Assembly (NCBI GenBank): GCA_022605405.1
Contig: JABYQQ010000016.1
Coordinates: forward strand, 496,001-560,000
Reading direction: 5' to 3'
From: Earliella scabrosa
Taxonomy: Eukaryota; Basidiomycota; Agaricomycetes; Polyporales; Polyporaceae
DNA length: 64,000 nucleotides
The notes beneath the pieces are model-generated. The model was not told where the DNA came from and searched no databases. It was given only the letters and a program-made list of their open reading frames with translations. How positions within the stretch are numbered: the first letter of the stretch is position 1; every line of letters starts with the position of its first letter. Below, one piece after another: positions 10,601-21,719 of the stretch. Position numbers and translations under genes: made by a program.

Positions 10601-13600
10601 ATGTCCACTTCCGGTGACCCTCTCAACTCATCGCGCGTTCCTCTGGGAGCTGACTTTGTGTGAGTGCTCCGTTCGGGCTCTTGTATTTTTTCAATTTTCT
10701 TCTTTTGACATCCACCGCATCGCAGACTCCGGCTCGAGGCGGCAGACGTTCGCGTGCGTACCTAGTTATTCTCTCTCTCTCATGGCCTGACGCTGGTCTC
10801 AAACAGCGCCTGCTGCGGTCGGCGACGCACTCAAACTCTGCCGCCAATGCAGTCAACTTTCTAGACCCGTTCCAGCTGGTCCGCAAAACGGCCGATCTGA
10901 CGGTCAATTGGCAACGGGTGGAAGAGTTGGCTCGCAACAACCTCCAAAGCGATTCCGAGAAGAAGCCTCAGCGAGGAGGCGCGCGTCTGGAGTGGAAGAT
11001 AGATGAGTGTGTGGCAGACTATGTACGCAAGGGACTTGTCGCACTACCTCAGAATGCGGTACGTCCTCTCATTCGGCACTCGGGGTTGTTTTGGCTGCAT
11101 CCTCATCTCTCTATCACACCGCCCTCGCGCTAGACCGGTTCCCCTTCCCGTGCGACGGGCTCGCAAGAGCATTCTCAGACCACGAACTCTGCGGGAGGCG
11201 AGCCCACGAGTGCCAATGACAGCGCGGCTGAGTGGGCCCATGAACCTGTTCTCCCCATGGTACCTCACGGTCTCCGAGTCTCCGCGCGTGCTCAGTCAGA
11301 GCCCATGCTCGATCGGACAGAAGTCCCGAAGACGCACAGGGGCGTGTCCTGTCCACCAAACTCACGATGTGAGGGTGGCGACCCGTTCACGTCTTTTCCT
11401 GGCAACGAGGTCAGTACTTACCTCTTCCCCGAAGCCGGTCTCACTTGCTGATCCTTCGCTCTTTCAGGTGGGGGCCTCAAGTATTCAGCAGCCTCCTGGT
11501 CCCGTATCGCCCTCTCTCCTTCCGGCTCTCGTCAGGTGCGTGTGGCATCGCCCGGCAGGTGGCCACTCATATTCATTACCCAAGTAGTGTACCACCCCCA
11601 GCGTGCCAGTCAACGCCAACTCAATCAGCTCGATCTCCTCCGGCCAGCGTTATTTTCGACTGTTAGTTCCTGCTCACTGTCTCCGCGTCACGGTCTGTGC
11701 TGATGAGCGGTGTAAGTTGACATCCCTGCTTCAACCCCACGCCAAGTGACCCCGCCCGAAACCCTCTTGTCTCCCTCGCCGCGCACGCATAGCCCTGACG
11801 GGCAGGCCGGCGCTTCTGTTCTCCCTCACCCGCGTCATGCTGCAGCGCCGGCCCTCAATACGAGCAGTCAGTCCCATCTCACTCTCTCGTTGTTTGCAAG
11901 CCATGCTGATTGCCCTTTTTAGCGCATATGCCTCCCCTGACGTCAAGCTCCGGGGCCCAGGCAACTACTGAGGGCCGTATTCCTTCATCTCACGTGGGTG
12001 TTGTTCCCAGTTCGTTCGATCACACTCTATGCCCTACTCATCGGCACGTCGTCTCTCAGACGATAGACACTCTCGTCGTATCTGAATTGCGTCCGCAGGA
12101 TGACTTGTATGCGGCGCTGGAAAAAGGTGGGATTCAGCAAGCTCAAGGTATGTCAGACGTCCCTCTCTGGTCATTTTTCGTCATCTTGATGGGTTTGCAC
12201 TATCACTGCAGTCTTCTCAAAGCCTTCGGAGGCCCTCCGCTCTCTCTCGGCCCATGCACCTTCAACAAGTATGGCAGCTGAGGGTACCGGCGGCGCGAAG
12301 GAACTGGCACCTCAACTTCACGAAGCTCTTGGCGTTGACGAAGCTCTTCCCGTTGACGAAACTCTTCGCGCTGACGAAGCTCTTCGCGTTGACGAAACTC
12401 TTCGCGTTGACGAAGCTCTCGCCCAGGCTGCACCTCGCCCGAAGGTCAAGAAGCCTCGAATCCGCCAGCCCGAACGTCCTAAGGGTGGTGCCTCAACTCA
12501 CGGCGCCGTCACCACCTCCTCGGCGTCGGCGCCAAAGCTATACATCCACCCTATTTCTGAATATGACTTCTCTCAGTGCGATCCCCTGCTCTATACGGCT
12601 TTGGAAGAATACGGTTTTGTACGTCTTCAACTTTGATCACAGGGGCTGGCTTCGCTTGACTGTTGTTCTCGGGATAGCTTGACAATGACTATTCAGACAG
12701 CGAGCGCGCTCTGTCACCGCCAGCCAGCGACTCGGCAGAGGACGATGAACAGGCCTCGGATAGCTATGATCTGGAGGCTGATCTGAACATCAATGAGCAG
12801 GCGGAATTGGATACGTACGGGGAGCTGCTTGCTCTGGCCGCGACGCGCCCCTCAGTGAGTCCTCACTGTTCAGTCTACTTGTTCTCATTCAGCGGCTTCA
12901 TATCATCGGTGCTCTCTGTGTATCAGAAGTCTCGCTTCCTCGTCTCTCCCCCGATAACCCCGCTGCCGCTCAGCGGGACGGCCGTTCAAGAGCACCCGAG
13001 CAGTGTCTGGCCCGGAGTCGAGCTACTCATGGGTACCGGCAAGGTCGCGGCGCTCGGATCAGACCTGCGAGACCGCAATGCAGGTCCAGAGGGAGCCCCA
13101 GTGGTTCAGTTCTTGCACGACATCGACATAGCATACTACCCCGCGTCTGGGGTCCTCTCCATTCGCGCGCACGATCTCGCCAAGAAGCTCTTCGATGCGT
13201 TGAAGGCACCGCATGGTGAGTCTTGTTCGCGCACTCATAGATCTCATCTAATGGTCTCGTGGACCGTAGCCGGCATGTACTTCAGCCTCCAAGACACCTT
13301 CAACGGGCAGACCGCATACGAGCGATTTGCCAAGGTCACCTCCAATCAGGAACTCATTCTCATGGGACCCAATTGCGCCGTCTATGTGGAGCTTCTTGAT
13401 CCCAAGAAGACCTCGGCTAGGATACGAATGGAAGGCATTCGTTTTGCTGCATTCTACTTCATCGAACCGGTGAGGCGCGCTTGGTTTCATATGGCTATGG
13501 TCCTGTGCGTTGGGATGTTGATGACGCTCTCAGCTTCTGTCGCAGGGGAGTGCGAAGCGCCCCCGCGCGCCGCGAGGTTCTGAGGAACTCACCGACGACT

Positions 13601-15086
13601 CCGATGACGACGAGTATGAAGAAGAGCCTCCGAAGCCACGCCGTGCGCCACGTAAGAAGAAAGCCAAAGCACCTCGTCTAACGTATTCGGTCGCAGCGAA
13701 GAACGAGGCACTCGTCAAATGGATCGGTACGACCGAAGGCGGCAAGTATCAGGAACTCCCCGAGGTCCAGGAGATGCAAGGCGCTGATAAGTACAGCTCT
13801 CAACCCATTCGCCGCCTTCTCCGATGGATCAAGTGCGCGCACAAGTTGATGCAACTGGGCAGAGCCGACGCTTCGGCTGGGCGCGCTGCCGAGGGACAGT
13901 TGGTTACGCAGAAGGTTGTCGCTCAGTTTCTCAACCGGGGTCACGGCTGGATGAAACACGCCAAAACGTGTCATCAAGCCATCGAGTCTGGAAACGCGGC
14001 CGTCAGCGAGCTCATTGATCGTCTATCCAAAGACGACGAGGTCGTGGGCGCGAGCACGCTGGCGAAGATGATAGAGGAAGTCCTAGCTGGTAAGGAAGCC
14101 TTGCCCAAACAAGCGGCTCGCTCCGACACGCGCAAGCCCAGTACTTCGCGACGGGCTGCTACCTCTGACGATGGTGAAGAAGACGATCTCGCGCCTGGGC
14201 CTTCAGCCCAACATCGCAAGATCAAGGCGCGGCCCAAGCCTCGTGCCGTCCACAAGCCGCGTGCGGGCAAGGGGAGCGGGCAGGGAGGGGTTGCGATGGA
14301 TGCGTGCAATCCTAGTGAAGCCGTAGAGGAAGAGCCTGAAGACTCTTCAGAGTCGGCGCATGGCGAGGACGCACAAGAGCTATTCCATCCCCGGTTTGAC
14401 GACACAGCGGGGTCTTCCTTCGACTACAGGGCTTGGCGAGCGGCGGGGCGCCCCTCATTGGCGGGTCACAGTGGGTCATTTATATTGCATAATGCTCGTG
14501 GGGATCTCCTCACCGTCAACCCAGATACCGAAGGCTCGGCCGACGATTTGGAAGACTCTGACTCGGATTCCACCCGGCAGTCTGCGGACCCAGGTATGTC
14601 ATCCGTCTACGTATTTATGAATCATCCATTCACCAGCAACTGCGAGCAGGAGTGTACGAGGGAAGCAGAGAGTCCTCGGAGGACGAGGAGATGGAGTCGA
14701 GTGCGCCCAGCGGCGAGTTCGTCCGAGGTGACGAGGGAAGCGAAGAGTCCTCGGAGGACGAGGAGACGGAGTCGAGTGCGCCCAGCGGCGAGTTCGTCCG
14801 AGGTGCAGGCGACCAGCGCATGGACTACTCAGACGTTGACCGTGCCTACCCCAGTCGCGGTCCCCCTGCCACAGGTTCTTCGGTCCTCCACAGTCGCCCT
14901 GCATCACCTCAACGCGCAGCGCCTCACGGCTTGCCCGTCGAGATAGAGACTTCCCGCGCAGGGCCGTCCCAGGTGCAACGAGCTACTGGTGTCCCTGAGG
15001 CCCCATTGCCAGCCCGCCCTTCCGTCAGGAAGCAGGCAATGCGCGTCGGCCGAAACACGTTCCATATTGAGGTCCTCGAGCAATGA
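10601..15086 (+). CDS. Large acidic repeat-containing cargo protein, unknown
   Basis: A chain of exons in coherent phase: 10601 (MSTSGDPLNSSRVPLGADFV), the exon with AANAVNFLDPFQLVRKTADL and a second block ending GLVALPQNA at 11059, a Ser/Thr-rich exon from 11134 to 11410, a short one from 11469, then exons from about 12280 to 14592, and a last exon 14651-15086. It should exceed 800 residues. Visible parts: five 6-residue repeats VDEALR/VDETLR at 12334-12423, acidic Ser/Asp runs, a globular-looking middle (WPGVELLMGTGKVAALG, MYFSLQDTFNGQTAYERFAK, IRFAAFYFIEP), a helical basic region (RRLLRWIKCAHKLMQLGRA), and two 25-residue repeats at the end. Composition suggests a nuclear scaffold-like protein. 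I recognise no domain. Exon joins between 11.5 and 12.28 kb are uncertain. Confidence 0.55.
12334..12423 (+). repeat. Five 18-base tandem repeats, in frame
   Basis: Unit GTTGACGAARCTCTTCGC, read as VDEALP, VDETLR, ADEALR, VDETLR, VDEALA. It keeps frame in the long cargo gene and alternates A/T at the fourth position. Confidence 0.85.
14656..14805 (+). repeat. Two 75-base tandem repeats, in frame
   Basis: Two adjacent 75-base units encode 25 residues each (EGSRESSEDEEMESSAPSGE and EGSEESSEDEETESSAPSGE, both followed by FVRG). They lie in the last exon of the long cargo gene. Confidence 0.85.
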
Positions 15087-15089
15087 TGT

Positions 15090-15957
15090 ATGTACTCACG
15101 GTCGTTCGTTCATGTACCCGGAAAGTAGCGTGTAGCAATCAGAGGAAGTGGGCAAGCCTAACGCTTCGGGAGTCCCATGCAGAACAAATGAAGTACATCC
15201 TCACCGACCAGATTACAACAGCGACACACGGAGAAAGTCAGTGAGAGAGAGCATACGCCCATTGCCTCGCGCGATGCCAGGCCCCACATCCACAATTGTC
15301 CCGCCACCAAGCCACCTGCCTCTCCGCTTGTACTCTCTTCTTGTCTGTGTCTTGGTAGAGTGCACGGAATTCGTTGACGAGAAAGCTCGACGTCTGCACA
15401 GTGGGCTTGTACGGGCTGCTCTGGTCATCTAAAGCGCCCTGCAGACTGACGCGAAGGGCGGCCACGAGGACAGGTTGCATACCTATCAGTATGCCCGCGA
15501 ATTTTTCCCATCCACAGTGTCAGAACCCAGTATCGGAGGTGAGGAGATGAGGAGAGAGGACACTCGCCTTGAAGCCAGGCCTGGGCTGATAGGCAAACGG
15601 GGTCCGTGGGCGAGAGCTCGACTGGGGTATCGCACACGAGCCCGGCCGTGTCGAGCAAGGCCGCTACGTGAATGGAGTGCGAGCTGATGAAGAGATATCA
15701 GACAGTGCGCGCGCTGGCGGAGTCAGACACCTACTGGCCGCAGGGAAGGGAGGCAGTGACAGTCAGAAGCGACATGGGGAGAACCAGGATCGGCGGGGTG
15801 CTCAGCGCTCGACCAGCGCCGCTCCGGGCTTCCGGCTACATCGTCGCATCAATAAGGCCAAACAAATGTCCAAGAGGCGCCCGCCCGGCAGATCTGAGAG
15901 ACTCCCGGGCGAACGCACGAACTACAGTTCTTTCATTTCTACCAGAGGCTCGCTCTC
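15090..15957. other. Mostly unassigned stretch within the element, with a possible minus-strand gene fragment
   Basis: No plus-strand gene. On the minus strand, the block HVAALLDTAGLVCDTPVELS (around 15650-15570) and, after a possible intron, ALDDQSSPYKPTVQTSSFLV to RQVAWWRDNCGCGAWHRARQ (15430-15241) look like two exons of one small protein, but no start was found. It may be a decayed gene. Confidence 0.3.
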
Positions 15958-16932
15958 ATGACACCGTCTTTTCCGCGCCAGTCTCTCTTCGAGCCCCTTG
16001 TCGCTGACATATGCATTGTCATTATAGAGTCCCTCGACATTGATGCGCTGGTCCGATTACGGTACACCTCCACCGTCGCCGACGCCTACGTCTCATATGT
16101 CCTACGGGAGCGCTTTCACGCCATTTTCCGCCCCTCGATGTCGTCGTTGAAGGAGTTCTGCAAGATGTTTGAGAGCACCCAAGCCGTGGTCTCTGGGGCA
16201 CCCGCGCTAGCCGCGATGTTCCCAGACGTCCAAGTTCCCCGGCTCCCATCCCCCATCGACATCTACGTCCCTCGCGGTGGCCTGGAGAAGCTCCTTGACC
16301 ATCTGATCTCCGTGCAGGGTTTTGGCCCCACAATTCCCTCGACCAACCGGCTATCCTCAGATGGCGACATGGCATACCTGAGGGACAGCCTCCCTCCCTC
16401 GTATGTGCGCAAAGGCGCACAACTCGTCCGCATCATCGAGAGCATGACGCATTCATCCCTACTTCCCATTCCTTCCCAATGGAACACGGCACTACACAAC
16501 TACATCTCAGCCAGACGATTCGTCTGCGCATACACTCACCTCACTGCCACTCAGCGTGCCCTGCTCACGCCCTCCGACGAAGGCGAGACCGTGTGGACCC
16601 CAGAGTCCACCTGCGCATCCGCGCTGTGGACGCAGGCTGGCTGGTCTGTAGCTGTGGACTGGCCGTCCTGGGCACCGAGCGGGTCCTGCGATGGTGTCAG
16701 CTCCCTCGGGTGCGCGGCTGCCGTCCGTCATTTCGGCGATCGCCACAGCAGCGTTGCGAGCTTTCATCTGTCCGACGATCCGCAGGAGCCGCAGCGCTCA
16801 CGGGACGAGCTGGAGACAGTGGTGTGGTGGCGAGGCGGCCCGACGTGCTCTCCCGCTTGCCATTCAGGAGAGATACTCATATTTCCCGGCGCGCGACCCT
16901 GTCTATTTGATCTCCTACGCACTGGACAATAG
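15958..16932 (+). CDS. F-box-like protein, paralogue 2 of 3 (324 aa)
   Basis: A single open frame starting MTPSFPRQSLFEPLVADICI, with an F-box-like N-terminus (SLDIDALVRLRYTSTVADAY). Then VVSGAPALAAMFP and LPSPIDIYVPRGGLEKLLDH, the motif pair shared with the two sister genes; a Gly/Ser turn followed by D-x-D-like strand is reminiscent of nucleotidyltransferase folds, but this is inference. Later blocks NYISARRFVCAYTHLTATQR and VRHFGDRHSSVASF match paralogue 1 closely. The end is uncertain: near 16932 the frame could splice into downstream exons up to about 17060. Confidence 0.6.
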   Translation: MTPSFPRQSLFEPLVADICIVIIESLDIDALVRLRYTSTVADAYVSYVLRERFHAIFRPSMSSLKEFCKMFESTQAVVSGAPALAAMFPDVQVPRLPSPIDIYVPRGGLEKLLDHLISVQGFGPTIPSTNRLSSDGDMAYLRDSLPPSYVRKGAQLVRIIESMTHSSLLPIPSQWNTALHNYISARRFVCAYTHLTATQRALLTPSDEGETVWTPESTCASALWTQAGWSVAVDWPSWAPSGSCDGVSSLGCAAAVRHFGDRHSSVASFHLSDDPQEPQRSRDELETVVWWRGGPTCSPACHSGEILIFPGARPCLFDLLRTGQ

Positions 16933-17223
16933 GGTAAGTGCCATGGTGTGCTATGGGTATCAGGTGTGTGACTCACCAGACACAGGCAGATTCTGGGGTA
17001 TTGAGGAGGGGGAGTGCGGTGTTTATCTGGACGAGTACGCTTACTTACTAGTATTTTGGTGAAATGTGAGATACGATCATGCTCTGGAACATTTACGGCC
17101 GTTTGCTTGGCGGCAGGCCTGGCTTGTGCTTGATCTCGGCCAGGGAGATGGTCTCCCGGTCGTCCCGCATTGAGCGCCTCGCACTTGCAGCTCCTCTTCC
17201 CGGTTTGCCTCCCGGCCCTCAAG

Positions 17224-18201
17224 ATGAGCCTACCAGTGCCCCGTCCACAGCGTCCGCTCCCTCGTAGGCACCGTTTGCCGGCTTCTACGCCGCGGCAGCG
17301 TCCAGCTCTCTCCACGCTGCCCTTACCGCCCCAAGTCAAGGCCCGCGTACGCTCGCTGCTCTCCTTTCGGGAACTGCTCAACTACCGGACGTGCTCCCGC
17401 ACAATGCTGGACGAGGTTGCCCAGGAGATGGAGGAGAAGGTGGAAGCCATTGTTGCGGCCTTCATTCCCCGCGCCCCGGAGTTTTTGCTCCTCATGCACA
17501 CCTACGACGTCTACATCGGCGGGTCAGGGGCCATTTTGTTTTTCCTCCGTCACCTATCATACCGACCGGACTCACTTGATCTATACGTGAGCCGAGGGGA
17601 CTACACCGTGTTCCTCAAACGTCTCCTGGAAGAACACGATGGCACCGTGCAGGGAAGAATCTGGGACGGGGACAACGGCGCATTCGACCTCGCGCCCCGC
17701 GCCCTCCTAGGGATCACCTTCGTCTCCACACCTCACGGTACAGTCGCAGTCCACTGCTCCTCGCATCACAACCCCCTCGCTCCCATTGCACGTGCATGGT
17801 GCTCCGCCGCGGTGTGCTTCATCCATCCCCGCTTCTTCGCGGCAGCATACCCGGCCCTTCTATTCCGCCAACGAGCCATCGTCGGCGATCCAACACGGAA
17901 CGAGGCTGACCGCATCGCCAAGTATGTCGCCAGAGGCCTAGACTTCCGTCTGGCCTCTTGGATGTGGCCGACCCCAGCTCACGAGCGTTGTTCCGCAAAC
18001 AAGTGGAGCTGTCATTCTCAACGCCGCACCTTCTACGATGCGGGCTCATTGGCCTCGGGGATACGGCCAACGGTCTCGCCTATGTACCAGCCTCTGGTCT
18101 TGTGGCGTTTGGACAATCGTCCATGCGGCGGTGCATGCCTGCAAGATCCGGGTTCGGAGCCAGGTTCGGAGCCCAAGTTGTTGATCTGGAGTAGGGGCTG
18201 A
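17224..18201 (+). CDS. F-box-like protein, paralogue 3 of 3 (about 325 aa)
   Basis: An open frame with ATG at 17224 (an earlier in-frame ATG at 17170 is possible). A basic Pro-rich start is followed by VKARVRSLLSFRELLNYRTC, an F-box-like helix set, then YIGGSGAILFFLRHLSYRPD and SLDLYVSRGDYTVFLKRLLE, matching the VSGAPAL/DIYVPRG region of paralogue 2, then WCSAAVCFIHPRFFAAAYPA, matching the NYIS block. The C-terminal third is diverged and ends LIWSRG. It faces the dioxygenase gene tail to tail, 200 bases away. Function unknown. Confidence 0.6.
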   Translation: MSLPVPRPQRPLPRRHRLPASTPRQRPALSTLPLPPQVKARVRSLLSFRELLNYRTCSRTMLDEVAQEMEEKVEAIVAAFIPRAPEFLLLMHTYDVYIGGSGAILFFLRHLSYRPDSLDLYVSRGDYTVFLKRLLEEHDGTVQGRIWDGDNGAFDLAPRALLGITFVSTPHGTVAVHCSSHHNPLAPIARAWCSAAVCFIHPRFFAAAYPALLFRQRAIVGDPTRNEADRIAKYVARGLDFRLASWMWPTPAHERCSANKWSCHSQRRTFYDAGSLASGIRPTVSPMYQPLVLWRLDNRPCGGACLQDPGSEPGSEPKLLIWSRG

Positions 18202-18400
18202 GATGTACGTGGTCTGCTTCCTGTACCGTACGACCGTCCTCATGAGCTTTGTAGACGCTGTAGTCATCCCCACTGTAATGGACAATCTGCGTCGACGTAG
18301 GCAGGTTATTGAATGGCATTGCAAAGACAGTCTCCAATTGTGTATATTTACAACTCCACGTCGCTCAAACTACCATGGCATGCGTCATCACGGCATACAG

Positions 18401-19860
18401 CTACAGACCAGCAGCAGGAGAAGATGCGCAAGTGATCCCCGCCTCGTTCCACAAGGCCTCGTGTGTGAAATGAACAAGGAAATGACGTTCCCCCTGTTCC
18501 CACTGAGGAACCTGATGTATCAAGTCCCTCCCTCGGAAGAAGACGACGTCGCCGGGCTGGATGTGCAGGCGGAGCTTCAACTGCGGAAACTCGAACACTG
18601 CGCCTTGGAAAGAGCCCACGTAGGTAATGCACGCCCACGCGAAGTGCGGGTCGTGATTGTCCCAGTGTGGCTTGGACCACCTGTTGTACATGATCTCCCT
18701 GCCCTCCCACATCATGTGACGGTCGAGGGCGGCGAAGGCGCGTTGGGAGGCGTACTTGCTCAGCCGATGATTATACACCCGGTTGAGAAGTCCGTACTGC
18801 AGAGGGTCGATGGTCAACAGAGCCTCGGTGCAGTACGCGCTGACGACCTCGAGCTCCGTGAGTAACTTCATGGCGCCCTCGAAGCCGGCGCCGGTGCGCC
18901 GTATATCGGCGGCGACCACGGGCTCTTCGTGCTGCTATGACTTCAGCCAGATGAACTGACGTTGAGAAGAGCGTACAGACCTTGTGGCCGATGGCATGCC
19001 AGAGGAGCGGGAGGCGGCTCTGACCCTTGAGGGCGGCGTCGGGCATATAGCACTCCGGCAAGTCGTTCTTCTTACGTACGTTGACGGGACCAACCTTGGC
19101 CCAATCGAGGAGCGAACCGTGGAACTTATTCTGAGAAGCAGAAGGGAAAACTTCAGCGGCAATACTGGGATAGAGGCGGAGTACCCACCAGAGTCTCACC
19201 GCGGAACGCCCGAGGGAAAATGTAAGCCAAGTCGTAGCCGTCCTTACTCACAGCACGCTCGCATTTGTCCCCTCGGAACTCAACCCACGGGCCGGGGTGC
19301 GGTTGGACCTGAATGGGGTTACGTTTGCGTTTAGCGTCCACGGCGTCGCCTAAACTGAAGTGATCGAAAACGTCTACAGCGACTTAGCCCAACAGCGGCG
19401 GAGAACAGGCCGGGAGGGGGGAACTTACGGGTGTTTTCGCGACGTTGAGCCCGCGTAGCGCTCTTGCGAGCCAGTCGACGATAGCCTTTGGCCATCTTGG
19501 CCGTCTTGTCGCTCGTCGTCGCCGCATGCCAACGGCGGTGAGCTGCGCTGACCGCAGGTCGTCCGGAGGGGCCTCCGGTCATCGGGGGTGCATCGCTGGG
19601 AAGCACGTTGAGGCTCCTCAACATCAGCTATCGCAGAAGATGTACTCACGTAGTCTCCTCGCAGTCACTGAGTGAGGACAGGTCGCTCAGCGCGTCCATG
19701 TCGACGTGCTCTTCGCAATAGCACTTAGGTGGCGCGCCCTCTGTGTTGAGCACCCCTCGGCCGGAACGGTCGGCTTGACTGAGAAAGAGGTCTGCCAGTT
19801 TGAGGGCGTCGAGATGGCGAGTATCCTCAGGGGTGCCCAGCGGTGACCAGGGACCCGCAC
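18401..19860 (-). CDS. TET/JBP-like 2-oxoglutarate/Fe(II) dioxygenase (3' exons; 5' end unresolved)
   Basis: Five exons join in phase: 19650-19860, 19429-19595, 19189-19373, 18981-19130 and 18401-18934. The last exon holds a double-stranded beta-helix signature: PHWDNHD gives the metal-binding H (18665-18667) and D (18659-18661); LHIQPGDVVFFRGRDLIHQV gives the distal H (18515-18517); the R ten residues later (GERHF, 18485-18487) would bind 2-oxoglutarate; it ends HFTHEALWNEAG. Upstream come KYASQRAFAALDRHMMWEGR, WHAIGHK and a basic block (DAKRKRNPIQVQ). TET/JBP enzymes oxidise 5-methylcytosine or thymine in DNA; fungal members have expanded with KDZ transposons. All residues needed for activity seem present. 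More 5' exons lie between 19919 and about 21120 but their joins are unclear. Confidence 0.75.
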
Positions 19861-21131
19861 CTGAGAACGAAGCACATCAGGCTTTCGAGCATGCAAGGGT
19901 GATGTCATTCCTACCCTCAGCTGCCTGGGAAGCGGGGATATCCTGAGCGCGCTGACGCCCTGTTCGCAGAGGATTGGCATGAGCGCGATGGAGGGAGACC
20001 CGAGGCGTTCGGTGGACCATTGGGGCCCGCGGGGGAAGAGAGGCGTCTGGGAGAAGACGGCTGAGACTCCAACAGTCGCGCTGGAACTCCGGGCGTACTC
20101 ACTCTGCATGGACTCGACGGGGAGGGGGAGAGCGAAGAGGGGGAGCGCGCACACCGGAGCCACCTTTCCCAGCTTAGCGACTTTTAGCTCGACGCTCGGT
20201 CGGCGGATGGAAGTAGCGAGATCATCACGCCAAGCGCCAAGTCCGCCCCAACCCCTGGCGTCCAGGCACCACCGTTGTGGGGGACGTTGAACGGGGGCGA
20301 GTCGGCCGACCGCGCCCTATCCCTCTACGCCGGGGGACACTGGAGCAGACGACCCCGGGGCTGAGCCAGCGTGCCAATGCTCGCGGCGTGCCCTCGAGGA
20401 CGACCACCCCGCATTCCGACAACGGCGAAGGAAGGAAAAGACCCCGCATCGCACCCAGAGAGGACCTAACGCGGTGGTGGTGGAGCCCTCGTATGCGCTC
20501 AACGGCGGCAGCCTAGTGACACGGCAAGGGACGTTGGGGGGTCGGAGAGTACCTCTCCAACCCGAGCCCTATCGAAGACCCCGAGGAGAGTACCTCCCCC
20601 CAGAGCCCCGAAGCCTTCGTCGCAGACTGACGGAACAGCGGTCGGAAGACCCGGAAATGAGAACCTCACCCGAAGCCCCCAACTGCGCTGCCGGCATACT
20701 CGCGCACGCCCCGAGCGCACCGAGGAAGTGAGCGGGACGGCGGGCAATGAGAGTACCTCTCAAAGCCCGCATCCACCTCCAGAGACGGCCGTACCGGCTC
20801 GAACTCTACGGTGGAAGTGTGCAATGGGAGGGCAGGGAGCGGGGGCGATACTTGCAACGGGAAGGGAGACGAGATCGTTAGTACTCACCTGCACTTCCGT
20901 GCCCAATGATTGTCCTCCAGCCCATCCCACCGAAGCTTTGGCCCGGGCGCGGGGCGAGGAGTACCTCCTGCCCCCCACCACAGCACGGGACGACGGTACC
21001 TGTCGTCGAACGCCCTGTCTACAGCCTCGGAATGCAGGTAAGTGGAAGCTAAGGTGGGGGAAAGGCGAAGGAGGAGGGGGATATGACTCTCCGGCATAGC
21101 CCACAAACAAGTACAAAACCATGTCACGTGA

Positions 21132-21669
21132 TTGCTTGGATTTGTTTGGGCAAGGCGCCTCTGGGCCTCTCCCGACCGTCGGACTCTAGGGCCCGGGCTG
21201 GACAGGTACGCTGCTTAGGCTCCGACTTATCTCAGTCGGAATGCTCGGAGTACACGGTCCAACGGTCGAACCGGTATGTCGTAACGTGCATCGGGCGCGC
21301 GCAGGTCACCCTTGACCGCATTTTGCAGGCTCCAGGCTACCCTAACTCACCTAACGCTCACTGGGGCTCTGGGAGGACATATCAAGCGGGGTCTTCGCCG
21401 ACGCTGTCGACCCTTTGGGACCCGCCTCGCGATAGCATCGCCGAGAGCACGGCGACGGGCTGACTGCTCAAGACCGCATGGTGCCTGATCACTGCGGTGC
21501 GGTGGGTTGTCCCGTGGCTTGCGCGTGCGCGAATGACGCATGAGGAGGTCATCCCGAGCGGCCTGAGATTCTGCGGTGAGTGTTGGTCGGCGGGGATCCC
21601 GTACTGAAGTTCTGATTGCGAGCTTTAATCAAGCAGCATCTGTGCATCGATTGTGCTCTCGCGCGTCTT
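21132..21669. other. Intergenic stretch between the dioxygenase gene (-) and the cargo gene (+), copy 2
   Basis: Duplicate of 1570-2107. No gene seen; probable divergent promoter region. Confidence 0.4.
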
Positions 21670-21719
21670 GTATAAAAGCAAGCCCTTTGTTTGACATCCA
21701 TATGGCCCATAATCTCGCT

